Assembly (NCBI RefSeq): GCF_025380365.1
Contig: NZ_JAOCQF010000001.1
Location: 1,910,245-1,974,244 of the forward strand
Direction: 5' to 3'
DNA from: Albidovulum sediminis
GTDB taxonomy: Bacteria; Pseudomonadota; Alphaproteobacteria; Rhodobacterales; Rhodobacteraceae
DNA: 64,000 bases
Shown: positions 1 to 8,086 of the stretch, piece by piece
How the letters are laid out: every line of letters starts with the position of its first letter
Numbering within the stretch: the stretch's first letter is position 1
Notes under the pieces: model-generated
Told to the model about the DNA's origin: nothing
The model's input: only the letters and a program-made list of their open reading frames with translations
Databases searched by the model: none
Position numbers and translations under genes: made by a program

Positions 1-103
1 GTGTCAGGCTTCGTTAACGTCGGTATCCTGCCAATATGACACCCCGGTGAAACCGGAAGGCGTTCGGCAGGTCCCGGACTGAATTCTGCGGATCGAACAA
101 CAA

Positions 104-132
104 TAAGTAAAATCTATTTATCTTATATATAC
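104..132. promoter_or_regulatory. AT-rich putative regulatory region left of the phosphonate operon
   Basis: The first 229 bases hold no supportable gene. Within them, positions 104-132 are strikingly AT-rich and contain the octamer GTAAAATC, which recurs at 5640-5647 in the phnW/lysR divergent promoter. A GTGTCA/TGACAC inverted pair lies at 1-6 and 37-42. It may be the promoter of a gene reading off the left edge, possibly under the same LysR regulator. The octamer match is short, so this is a suggestion only. Confidence 0.25.
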
Positions 133-229
133 ATCGAAATCATAGATGGGATGTTCTCCGCCGTCCGGCCTCGTCCGGGTGCAGGCGACGTGCCAGCCAG
201 GCGAAAGGACGTTCGTCGGGAACGATCCG

Positions 230-1579
230 TCAGCCGCGTTCATCGGCAATCGCCCGGGCGACGATCGAAAGGGCACGGTCGAGGTCGTCCTGCGCGATGG
301 TCAGCGGCGGCGACAACGTCAGCACCGACCCCGCGCTGATCTTGAAACTCAGCCCCGCCTCGAGACAGCGGTAGTAGATCCGCTCCGCCGCCGCCCTGTC
401 CGGCGCCCGCGTCGAGCGGTCGGCCACGATCTCGACCCCGAACATCAGGCCCCGGCCCCGGATGTCGCCGACGCTGGCGCTGCCGCCGACCGTCTCGCTC
501 AGCCGCTCCTGCGCATGGCGGCCAAGCTGCGCAGCGCGCTCCACCAGCCCCTCGTCCCGGATCACCGCCAGCGTTTCCAGCGCCGCGCGCGCGGTCACCG
601 GGTTCTTCTCGTGGGTGTAGTGACCGATGGCGAAATCGCCGCAGACATCGAGATCGCGGCGCGCCACCACCGCGGCGATGGGCAGGATGCCGCCACCCAG
701 CGCCTTGCCCAGCGTGACGATGTCGGGGACCACCTCGTCATGCTCGAAGGCGAACATGCGGCCGGTCTTGCCAAGCCCGGTCGGGATCTCGTCCATGATG
801 AGCAGCGCGCCATGCCGGTTGCAGGCAGCGCGCACCGCCGCCCAGAACCCCGGCGGCGGCACGACAGGCACCGCGCGCATCGGCTCCGCGATTACCGCGG
901 CCACGTCGCCCTCGCGCTCCAGCACGAACTCCACCATCCGCGCGCAGGCAAGGCCGCAGGCCTCCGGGCCGGGGTGGCCATAGGCACAGCGATAGCAGTT
1001 GAAGGGCGCCACATGTTCGGCCCCGGGCAGGAGCGGCCCCGCGATGTGACTGCGGAACGTGGCCTCGCCCCCCACGCTCGACGCACCGAAGCCCGCGCCG
1101 TGGAACGCATCCCAGAAGCTCAGCGTCTTGAACCGCCCCGTAGCCGCGCGCGCGATCCTCAGCGCCACCTCGTTCGCGTCCGACCCGCCCGTGGTGAACA
1201 GCACCTTGCCAAGATCGCCCGGTGCGAGCGCGCCCAGCGCCTCGGCCAGTTCTACCGACACCTCGTTGGTGAAGCGGCGGGGCGAGAAGCTCAGGCTGTC
1301 AAGCTGTGCCTTGATCGCGGCCACCACGCGCGGATGGCCGTAACCGATATGATGGACCGAGTTGCCGTGAAAATCCATGTAGCGCCGCCCGGCGGTATCC
1401 TCGATCCAGATCCCCTCGGCCTTCGCGATGGTCGAGACGCAGGGCGAGGACAGCGACTGGTGCAGGAAGGCGCCAGCATCGCGCGCGAGAAGATCGCGGG
1501 TTGCGGCATCGGGATGGCGCGCCGCCCAGGCCGCCCGCGCCTGAGAGGTGTTGGACTCGCCTTCGGTATGGGTGATCAC
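230..1579 (-). CDS. pbfA: (R)-1-hydroxy-2-aminoethylphosphonate ammonia-lyase (PbfA-type)
   Basis: A class III aminotransferase-fold PLP enzyme of 449 residues. The PLP lysine is K292 in TLGKALGGG and the LFTTGGSDANEVAL cofactor loop is present. PbfA is known to eliminate ammonia from (R)-1-hydroxy-2-aminoethylphosphonate to give phosphonoacetaldehyde, feeding the phnW pathway. The assignment rests on fold plus position as the last gene of a phnW-phnA-phnY operon; an ordinary class III aminotransferase would be annotated alike by motif alone. It starts at a GTG preceded by an A/G-rich tract (AGAAGGGGG). That tract belongs to a repeat-like element in the 62 bases between phnY and this gene. 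Probably cytosolic. Confidence 0.8.
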   Translation of the reverse strand: MITHTEGESNTSQARAAWAARHPDAATRDLLARDAGAFLHQSLSSPCVSTIAKAEGIWIEDTAGRRYMDFHGNSVHHIGYGHPRVVAAIKAQLDSLSFSPRRFTNEVSVELAEALGALAPGDLGKVLFTTGGSDANEVALRIARAATGRFKTLSFWDAFHGAGFGASSVGGEATFRSHIAGPLLPGAEHVAPFNCYRCAYGHPGPEACGLACARMVEFVLEREGDVAAVIAEPMRAVPVVPPPGFWAAVRAACNRHGALLIMDEIPTGLGKTGRMFAFEHDEVVPDIVTLGKALGGGILPIAAVVARRDLDVCGDFAIGHYTHEKNPVTARAALETLAVIRDEGLVERAAQLGRHAQERLSETVGGSASVGDIRGRGLMFGVEIVADRSTRAPDRAAAERIYYRCLEAGLSFKISAGSVLTLSPPLTIAQDDLDRALSIVARAIADERG

Positions 1580-1583
1580 GCCC

Positions 1584-1633
1584 GCCCCCTTCTTCTTTTT
1601 TCAAATATCCCCGCCGGAGGCTCCGACGCCCGC
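1584..1633 (-). repeat. Rhodobacterales-type intergenic GC/AT repeat, copy A
   Basis: Read on the minus strand the element runs CCTCCGGCGGGGATATTTG (1602-1620) and then an A/G-rich tail with GAAAAAAGAAGAAGG. This resembles a short element often found between genes in this order. It lies between phnY and pbfA, and its purine tail doubles as the Shine-Dalgarno region of pbfA. It is related in composition to the elements at 25825 and 41085 but clearly more diverged. Confidence 0.45.
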
Positions 1634-1641
1634 CGCCCGCG

Positions 1642-3090
1642 CTACCGCGGCCAAGGAAGCGAATAGGTTTTCACATTGGTGAAGAACTTCATCGCCTCGG
1701 TCACGCCTTCCTTCACGCCGTTGCCTGAATCCTTGATGCCGCCGAAGGGCGATGTCTCGATCCGGTAGCCCGGCTGTTCCCAGATGTTCACCGTGCCGAC
1801 GTCCAGCCCCTCAATATAGGCCTGCATGCGGCGGAAATCGTTGGTGCAGACGCCCGAGGACAGGCCGAAGGGCGTGCCGTTCGAGATTCGCATCACCGCG
1901 GCGTCGTCATCGGGCACGCGGACGATGGGGACGATCGGCCCGAAGGTCTCCTCCATCACCAGTTCGCTGTCGTGAGGCACATGGTCCACCACGATGGGGG
2001 GCAGCAGCGCGCCCCGGCGGCCGGGATCATAGAGCACCTTCGCGCCCTGAGCCTCGGCCATGTAGACGCGTTTCTCGAAGAGTTCCGCCGCCCGTGCGCT
2101 GATCACGCAGCCAAGCTCGGTCGCGGGGTCCATCGGATCGCCGAACTTCAGCGCCTTCGCCTTCGCCAGCACCATGGGGACGAAGCGGTCGGCCACGCTT
2201 TCCTGCACGAGGATGCGCTTGATCGCGGTGCAGCGCTGACCGGAGTTTCCGGTCGCGCCCGCAACCGCGATGGTGGCAGCCTTCTCCAGGTCGGCCTCGT
2301 CGAGGTCGTTCAGCACGATCAGCGGATCATTCCCGCCCAGTTCCAGCGCCTGGCGCTTGTAGACGGCCTTGGCGGCGATCATCTTGCCGACCGGCACCCC
2401 GCCGGTGAAGGTGATGATGTCGATGTTGGGGTTGGTGATCATCTCGTCGCCGATGTCGGCAGGCAGGCCGGTGACCACCTGCAACATCTCGGGCGGCAGT
2501 CCCGCCTCGTAAAGGATATCGGCGAGCGTCAGTGCCGTCAGCGGCGTCAGTTCGGTCGGCTTCACCACCATGCAGTTGTTGGTGGCGATGGACGGCGCCA
2601 CCTTGTGGCTGACCATGTTCAGCGGATGATTGAAGGGCGTGATCGCCGAGATTGCCCGCACCGGCTCACGCTTGGTGTAGATCTTGCGATCCTTGCCGTT
2701 GTGGGTCAGGTCGCAGGAGAAGATCTGCCCGTCGTCCTGCAACGCCTGCGCGGCGGCGAAGGTGTAGACGTCTTGCGCGCGCTTCGTCTCGTAAACCGCG
2801 TGCTGCCAGCAGATGCCAAGCTCCAGCACCAGCCATTTCGCCAGATAGTCGCGCCGCTCTCCGATCAGTTCGCCCGCGCGTTTCAGGATCTGGCTGCGCT
2901 CGTAGCGGCTGAGCCGGGACCGATAATTCGCGGCAATCTCGAAGGCGCGGGCGGCATGTTCGGCGGTTCCAGCCGGCACCGTGCCCACCACCTCGCCGGT
3001 GTAGGGATAGCGGACCTCGATCACCCGATCGGTAAAGACCTTCTCGCCGCCGATGCGCATGCCTTCGTGGCGGATGTCGCGCGTCGTCAT
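1642..3090 (-). CDS. phnY: phosphonoacetaldehyde dehydrogenase
   Basis: An NAD(P)-dependent aldehyde dehydrogenase of 482 residues that oxidises phosphonoacetaldehyde to phosphonoacetate, the middle step of PhnW-PhnY-PhnA catabolism. The catalytic cysteine is C287 in [11 protein letters not shown] and the general-base glutamate lies in LELGGNDPL. Length fits known PhnY (about 485). I chose the ATG at 3090 because GAGGG sits 8 bases upstream; the ATG at 3105 has no Shine-Dalgarno and almost abuts the phnA stop. It is transcribed with phnA (17 bases upstream) and pbfA. Substrate is inferred mainly from the operon. Confidence 0.88.
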   Translation of the reverse strand: MTTRDIRHEGMRIGGEKVFTDRVIEVRYPYTGEVVGTVPAGTAEHAARAFEIAANYRSRLSRYERSQILKRAGELIGERRDYLAKWLVLELGICWQHAVYETKRAQDVYTFAAAQALQDDGQIFSCDLTHNGKDRKIYTKREPVRAISAITPFNHPLNMVSHKVAPSIATNNCMVVKPTELTPLTALTLADILYEAGLPPEMLQVVTGLPADIGDEMITNPNIDIITFTGGVPVGKMIAAKAVYKRQALELGGNDPLIVLNDLDEADLEKAATIAVAGATGNSGQRCTAIKRILVQESVADRFVPMVLAKAKALKFGDPMDPATELGCVISARAAELFEKRVYMAEAQGAKVLYDPGRRGALLPPIVVDHVPHDSELVMEETFGPIVPIVRVPDDDAAVMRISNGTPFGLSSGVCTNDFRRMQAYIEGLDVGTVNIWEQPGYRIETSPFGGIKDSGNGVKEGVTEAMKFFTNVKTYSLPWPR

Positions 3091-3107
3091 GTCTGCGTCC
3101 CTCATCG

Positions 3108-4358
3108 TCAGAGTGCTGCTGCGGTGCAGGCGTAGAGGAAGGCGTCGAAGTTCCTCAGGACCGGCGCGCCGGGCAGGTCGATCCTGCGGTTGACGATGAA
3201 GGGTACCTCCTGCTCCGTCAGGCCGCCATGGCTGCGCAGGGGCTCCTTCAGCGCGGCAAGGTCGTGGCGGTGGGCCGAGGTGCCGATGGTCATGTTCTCG
3301 CTCGAGATCATCACGATGTCACCGATCCGGTCGGCCGGCAGTTCGAACCGCGTCACCGCCTCCTCGCGCGTGACGACCAGCGTAATGCCGTCCACGTCGC
3401 GCAGGCGGGCCATGATGCCGGCCCGATCCGCGCCGGCGGGAAGGTAGGCCGTCGCGAACGACCCCAGCGCGCCGTGGTGGACGACGTAAGGATCGGTGAT
3501 CGGCAGGATCACGCGGGCGGCGGCCTTGCCCAGCCAATCGTCCAGCAGGTCCTGAACGTAGATCACCGCCGGGCTGCCGTGGGCATTGTGCTTGGGCTTC
3601 ATGCCGTGGTCGGCGGTGACCACGATGGCCGCGCCCAGCGCGTCGAGTTCGGCCAGATAGCGGTCGAACATCGCATAGAAATCCTTCGCGCCCTGCTCCT
3701 CGGGGGCGAACTTGTGCTGGATGTAGTCGGTCGTCGACAGATACATCACGTCCGGCTTCCATTCGCGCAAGAGCTTCACGCCGGCGGCGAAGACGAACTC
3801 CGAAAGGTCGGCCGAATAGACCTCGGGCACCGGCCTGCCCAGCCAGGCGGAGGCATTGTCGATCCCGTGTTCGGCCTTTGTCGTCGTGTCGGACCGTTCG
3901 GAGGAAAAAGCGATGGCGCGGTCTTCGTCGAACTTCAGCCCGGCGCCCAGCAGCGCCCTGAGCTTGTCCTTTGCCGTGACGACCGCGACCCGCGCGCCCG
4001 CCTCGTAGAACCGGGCAAAGACCGTCGGCGCGCGCAGGAAGCGGACGTCGTTCATCATCACCTCCTGCCCCGTCTCCGGCTCATAAAGGTAGTTGCCGCA
4101 GATGCCGTGCACGGCGGGCGGGCGCCCGGTGGCGATCGAGAGGTTGTTGGGGTTGGTGAAGGACGGGATGACCGAATGGGCCAGCCGGTCGGTCCCGGTC
4201 TCGCGCATCCGTTTCAGCGTCGGCATCAGCCCTTCGGCGATGGCAACGTCCAGATAGGCGGGCTCGCACCCGTCAAGGCAGATCGCAACGGCGGGCACTT
4301 TCGGCCAGGGATAGACGCGGTCGTTCGCCGTCACGGGGGCGCGGTTGATCATGTTCAT
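3108..4358 (-). CDS. phnA: phosphonoacetate hydrolase
   Basis: An alkaline-phosphatase-superfamily C-P hydrolase of 416 residues that splits phosphonoacetate into acetate and phosphate using two zinc ions. All metal and nucleophile residues known from the Sinorhizobium enzyme appear at the same numbers: D29, T68 (nucleophile), D211, H215, D250, H251 and H377, in the motifs [23 protein letters not shown] and VVTADHGMK. The start at 4358 has GGAAGGA about 7 bases upstream. It sits between phnW and phnY in one operon and completes the pathway. Confidence 0.95.
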   Translation of the reverse strand: MNMINRAPVTANDRVYPWPKVPAVAICLDGCEPAYLDVAIAEGLMPTLKRMRETGTDRLAHSVIPSFTNPNNLSIATGRPPAVHGICGNYLYEPETGQEVMMNDVRFLRAPTVFARFYEAGARVAVVTAKDKLRALLGAGLKFDEDRAIAFSSERSDTTTKAEHGIDNASAWLGRPVPEVYSADLSEFVFAAGVKLLREWKPDVMYLSTTDYIQHKFAPEEQGAKDFYAMFDRYLAELDALGAAIVVTADHGMKPKHNAHGSPAVIYVQDLLDDWLGKAAARVILPITDPYVVHHGALGSFATAYLPAGADRAGIMARLRDVDGITLVVTREEAVTRFELPADRIGDIVMISSENMTIGTSAHRHDLAALKEPLRSHGGLTEQEVPFIVNRRIDLPGAPVLRNFDAFLYACTAAAL

Positions 4359-4391
4359 CTTCAGTCCTTCCGTCGGAATTTCGGGGCCGCC

Positions 4392-5579
4392 TCAGGCGGC
4401 AAGCTTGGCGCGTTCGGCGATGGCTGCCTCGGGCGGGGCGGCAGAGGCGACGCCCATTTCGGCCAGGGCCTCTTTCGCGGCCTGCACCACCTTGCGCATC
4501 ACATGTTCGTCCATCCGGCCGATGCAGCCGATGCGGAAACTGTCCACCACCGTCAGCTTGCCCGGATAGATGATGAACCCTTTCGCCTTCATCAGCTCGT
4601 AGAATCGCGCAAAGACGAAGTTCGGATCGGCGGGGCAGAAGAAGGTCACGATGATCGGCGACAGCCAGCGGTCCTTCAAAAGCGTCTCGAAGCCGATGGC
4701 GCGCATCCCCTCCACCATCACGTCGCGGTTACGGACGTAGCGGGCGCCCCGGGCCGCGACACCGCCTTCCTCCGCGTGCAGGCGCAGCGCCTCGAGGAAC
4801 GCCGCGACGACATGGGTGGGCGGCGTGTAGCGCCACTGGCCGGTCTTTTCCATGTAGGCCCACTGCGCGTGCAGGTCGAGCGCGAGCGAGTGGCTGTTGC
4901 CCTTCGCCGCCTCAAGTTCCGACCGGCGCGCGACGACGAAGCCGAAGCCGGGCACGCCCTCGATGCACTTGTTGGCCGAGGACACCATCGCCTCATAGCG
5001 GATCCGGTTCACGTCGAGGTCGATCGCGCCGAAGGCGGACATGGAATCGATCAGGAGCTTGCGCCCCCGCGCATAGACCGCCTCGGAAATCTCGGCGACC
5101 GGGTTCAGGATGCCCGAAGAGGTTTCGCAGTGGATCGCGATCACATGGGTGATGCCCGGGTCGGCGTCGAGCGCGGCACCCACCTCGTCGCCCCGGGGGG
5201 GCATGTAGTCGCCCTTGTCGATCAGGGTATGGGCACGCCCGAGATAACGCATGGTTTCGGCCGCGCGCAGGCCATAGGCGCCGTTGGCCAGCACCAGCAC
5301 CTTGCCGTCCCGCGCCACGAAGGTGCCCAGCATCGCCTCGACCGAGAACGAACCGGACCCCTGCATCGGAACGCAGACGAACTCCCCCCTTGTATCGCCG
5401 GCAAGGGCGACCAGTTGATCGCAGATCGACTTCGTCATTGCCCGGAAATCGGCGTCCCACGATCCCCAGTCCTTCAGCATCGCCTCCTTGGTCGAAAAGG
5501 CGGTGGTCAGCGGCCCGGGCGTCAGCAGGTAGGGTTCGCCGAGACGAGGAGCGGGAAAGGGTGCGGCGGAAGCGGGCAT
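4392..5579 (-). CDS. phnW: 2-aminoethylphosphonate:pyruvate transaminase
   Basis: A class V PLP aminotransferase of 395 residues converting 2-aminoethylphosphonate plus pyruvate to phosphonoacetaldehyde plus alanine. K204 in [12 protein letters not shown] is the predicted PLP lysine, and YLLTPGPL near the N-terminus is typical of PhnW. It is first in the leftward operon, divergent from the LysR gene, with AGGA before the ATG. With phnY and phnA it forms the oxidative branch of 2-AEP use; no phnX phosphonatase is in the window. No phosphonate transporter is seen here either. Confidence 0.93.
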   Translation of the reverse strand: MPASAAPFPAPRLGEPYLLTPGPLTTAFSTKEAMLKDWGSWDADFRAMTKSICDQLVALAGDTRGEFVCVPMQGSGSFSVEAMLGTFVARDGKVLVLANGAYGLRAAETMRYLGRAHTLIDKGDYMPPRGDEVGAALDADPGITHVIAIHCETSSGILNPVAEISEAVYARGRKLLIDSMSAFGAIDLDVNRIRYEAMVSSANKCIEGVPGFGFVVARRSELEAAKGNSHSLALDLHAQWAYMEKTGQWRYTPPTHVVAAFLEALRLHAEEGGVAARGARYVRNRDVMVEGMRAIGFETLLKDRWLSPIIVTFFCPADPNFVFARFYELMKAKGFIIYPGKLTVVDSFRIGCIGRMDEHVMRKVVQAAKEALAEMGVASAAPPEAAIAERAKLAA

Positions 5580-5639
5580 CGGGGGGTCCTGGGTTCAGGT
5601 TGTGGCCTGATCCCGTATCTCCCACGCGGCTTGATATAT

Positions 5640-5670
5640 GTAAAATCGTTAATTTGTATTGTCATATAAG
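5640..5670. promoter_or_regulatory. AT-rich divergent promoter of phnW and its LysR regulator
   Basis: The 149 bases between phnW and the regulator contain an AT-rich core at 5631-5690, a sharp contrast to the GC-rich surroundings. It includes TAAAATCGTTAATTTGTATT, which offers several T-N11-A candidates for LysR binding. Divergent placement of regulator and target operon is the usual LysR layout. The exact operator cannot be fixed by eye. Confidence 0.5.
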
Positions 5671-5728
5671 TTTTGCTTACCGATAATGCCGCAAACCGCG
5701 GTCGCCGCGTCACCTTGGGGAAGACCGG

Positions 5729-6637
5729 ATGCGCTATGTCCAGCTGCGCGCCTTTCACTATGTCGCCATCAGCGGCGGGTTTTCCCGCGCCGCGGATGAG
5801 CTTCACCTGACCCAGCCGGCCATTTCCGACCAGGTTCGCAAGCTGGAGGAGGAATATGACGTCCTGCTGTTCAACCGTCACAAGAAGCAGGTCGTGCTGA
5901 CGCCCGCGGGCGATCGGCTTCTGGAGATCACACGCCGTCTATTCGACAATGAGCAGCAGGCGCTGGAGTTGCTGCTCGAATCGCGGGCACTCCGGGCGGG
6001 AACGCTGCGGATCGTTGCGGACAGCGCCCATCACCTGACGCAGATCCTGACGAAGTTCCGGGCAAGCTACCCGGGCGTCAGCATCTCCATGCGCACCGGC
6101 AACACCGACACCGTTATCGAAAGCCTCTACAGCTACGAGGCCGACATCGGCGTTCTGGGAGAGATCCCGCAAAGCCGCGATTTCGAAGCCATCCGCCTGA
6201 ATTCCACCCCCATCATCGCCTTCGTGGCGAAGGGCCATCCCCTGGCCGTGCAGCCGTCGGTGACGATGGAGGCGCTTTCGCGGCACCCGCTTGTCCTGCG
6301 TGAAAGCGGATCGCGCACGCGCCAGAAGCTGGAAGCGGCGGCGCGTGACCTCGGGATCACCCTCACCGCTGCGATCGAGGCGGAAGGGCGCGAGGCGGTG
6401 CGCGAAATCGTCGCCTCGGGCGCGGGCGTCGGCTTTGTCTCGGCGGCGGAATTTGGCGAGGACAGGCGCCTTGTGCCGATCCCGATCGCCGGGGTCGCGA
6501 TGATGCGGATGGACGAGGCGCTGATCTGCCTGCGCGAGCGGCGTGGCAGCACGCGGGTGGCCGCCTTCTTCGAGATTGCCCGCGCATTGACCGGGGCCAG
6601 CCCGGGTGAGGCGCCGGCGGCACAACCCATGCGATAG
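5729..6637 (+). CDS. LysR-type regulator of the phosphonate operon
   Basis: A LysR-family activator of 302 residues. The N-terminal winged helix-turn-helix spans about residues 1-60, with FSRAADELHLTQPAISDQVR as the recognition region, followed by a substrate-binding-like effector domain. It is divergently transcribed from phnW across an AT-rich 149-base spacer, so it very likely controls phnW-phnA-phnY-pbfA in response to 2-AEP or a pathway intermediate, as LysR-type regulators of related phnWAY loci do. The ligand is inferred, not visible. Confidence 0.85.
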   Translation: MRYVQLRAFHYVAISGGFSRAADELHLTQPAISDQVRKLEEEYDVLLFNRHKKQVVLTPAGDRLLEITRRLFDNEQQALELLLESRALRAGTLRIVADSAHHLTQILTKFRASYPGVSISMRTGNTDTVIESLYSYEADIGVLGEIPQSRDFEAIRLNSTPIIAFVAKGHPLAVQPSVTMEALSRHPLVLRESGSRTRQKLEAAARDLGITLTAAIEAEGREAVREIVASGAGVGFVSAAEFGEDRRLVPIPIAGVAMMRMDEALICLRERRGSTRVAAFFEIARALTGASPGEAPAAQPMR

Positions 6638-6791
6638 TTGCCTTTGGGGCACCGCATTTCCTCGACAGCCTCCGGGCGTTTCGGGATAGGCTTTGGAGGT
6701 TGGCCTCGGGCGGAACCGCGCGAATCGTTCGCCTGGGGACATGGCGCAGGACAGCCAAGCCAAAAGGCATTGAAAACGGGAGAGATTAGCC

Positions 6792-8063
6792 ATGCCGATG
6801 AGTCCGGAGAGCCTGGAAGAACTCAGGTCCCTGATTGCGGTCGCACGGAAACGGCCCCTGTCCTTCGGCGTCTGTCTTGGCAAGCAGCCCGAGGGTGCGG
6901 TGATGGTCCTGCACCGCCTGAAGGAACCGTCGATCCTGGCGCGCCAGGCGAAAAAGGAAGGCGACACCCCGAAGGTCACCTTCGGCACCGTCGAGGTGAA
7001 GGGCAAGAAGATGATGCTGACCTGCGAGGGGGACGTTCTTCCCGGCATGTCGAAGCATCTGAAGCGGTTCCTGGCAAGCGCCGATCTGAAACTGAAGGTC
7101 GTCGCGCTCGACCCGACCGGGGCGCTTGCGGACGATGACGGCGAACCCGAGGAGGAGGCCGGCGAAGCGCAGGCGGAGGCGCCCAAGCCCTCCAGCCCCG
7201 AGGCCGAATCCTGGGCGAAGGTCGCGCCGGCGATGGCAGTTCTGGTCGGGCGCCTGCTCGATGCCGGTCACGAAAAGGCCGAACAGATCCAGGCCGCCTG
7301 GACGCGCGCCGAAAACGCGGCGGACGCCGACAACTTCACCGAGGCGCTGGCCATCGCGGCCAAGCTGAAGCCCCTGCTCACGGCAGCGCCCGCCCCGTCC
7401 GGCGGCCCGCAACCGCAAGGCGAGACGTCGGAAAGCCCGGACGCCAGGCGCTGGGCCGCCTTGCAGCCGGCCATGGCCAGGCTGTTCGAGACCGCGATGG
7501 GCTTGAACCCCGAAAACCGGAGCCAGTTGAACGCCGCCTGGGCGATGGCGGTCGAAAAGGCGGAAGCCGGCGATGCAGCCGCCGCGCTCCAGATCGCGGC
7601 GCGCCTCAAGCCGGCGCTTGAAACGGTGATCAGCAAGGGCGCAACCGGCACCGCGGCAGAGATCCCGAAGGATGTCGTGCCGTTCCAGAAATCGCGCGTG
7701 CTCTGGGCCGGCACCAAGTCGGGCATGATGGCCGAGATGGCGAAACTCGAAACGGCGATCGTGAATGCCTGCGCCGGCGACCCGGAACTCGCCCCCGTCG
7801 CGGCCGAGGCGACGGAGTTGCACAAGCGCCTTCAGGTCTTCGATTCCCGGCTTGAGGACGTGCTGGACCGGATCACCAACAGCCCCGAGGGCGCGCAGCG
7901 AACCGCGCTCAAGGCCGAGGCGCGGCTGGCGATCAAGGACTATTCGGACGCCCTCAAGGAAGACTTCTTCATGGATGTCGACAACGACAACGGCTTTGCA
8001 CCCGTCGCGGTCGCCTCGACCGCGCGCAAGGCGCTTGATGCCATCGCCAAGGTCCTGGGCTGA
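6792..8063 (+). CDS. uncharacterised protein with two helical repeats, first gene of a three-gene locus
   Basis: Function not recognised; 423 residues with no signal peptide or membrane segment. Residues 1-110 form an alpha/beta domain. An acidic linker (about 112-138, DDDGEPEEE) follows. Then come two copies of a helical repeat spaced exactly 80 residues apart: W141/W221, AW169-170/AW249-250, and ALAIAAKLKPLL versus ALQIAARLKPAL. The C-terminal helical domain (290-423) begins near QKSRVLWAGTKSGM. Similar helical units occur in the next gene (23 bases downstream), which suggests a shared partner or joint assembly. GGGAGAG precedes the start. GC content is not obviously foreign. Confidence 0.7.
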   Translation: MPMSPESLEELRSLIAVARKRPLSFGVCLGKQPEGAVMVLHRLKEPSILARQAKKEGDTPKVTFGTVEVKGKKMMLTCEGDVLPGMSKHLKRFLASADLKLKVVALDPTGALADDDGEPEEEAGEAQAEAPKPSSPEAESWAKVAPAMAVLVGRLLDAGHEKAEQIQAAWTRAENAADADNFTEALAIAAKLKPLLTAAPAPSGGPQPQGETSESPDARRWAALQPAMARLFETAMGLNPENRSQLNAAWAMAVEKAEAGDAAAALQIAARLKPALETVISKGATGTAAEIPKDVVPFQKSRVLWAGTKSGMMAEMAKLETAIVNACAGDPELAPVAAEATELHKRLQVFDSRLEDVLDRITNSPEGAQRTALKAEARLAIKDYSDALKEDFFMDVDNDNGFAPVAVASTARKALDAIAKVLG

Positions 8064-8086
8064 CCTGACCTGTTCCGGAGATACAG

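Noticed and set aside
1-229. Riboswitch or small RNA in the left-edge region
   Set aside because: A GTGTCA/TGACAC pair and a CCGGTGAAACCGG hairpin are present, but they match no RNA family I recognise and nothing downstream in the window would use them.
3228-5669. 813-codon + strand open frame opposite phnA and phnW
   Set aside because: It is the mirror of two well-supported enzymes on the minus strand; composition is biased and no domain is visible.
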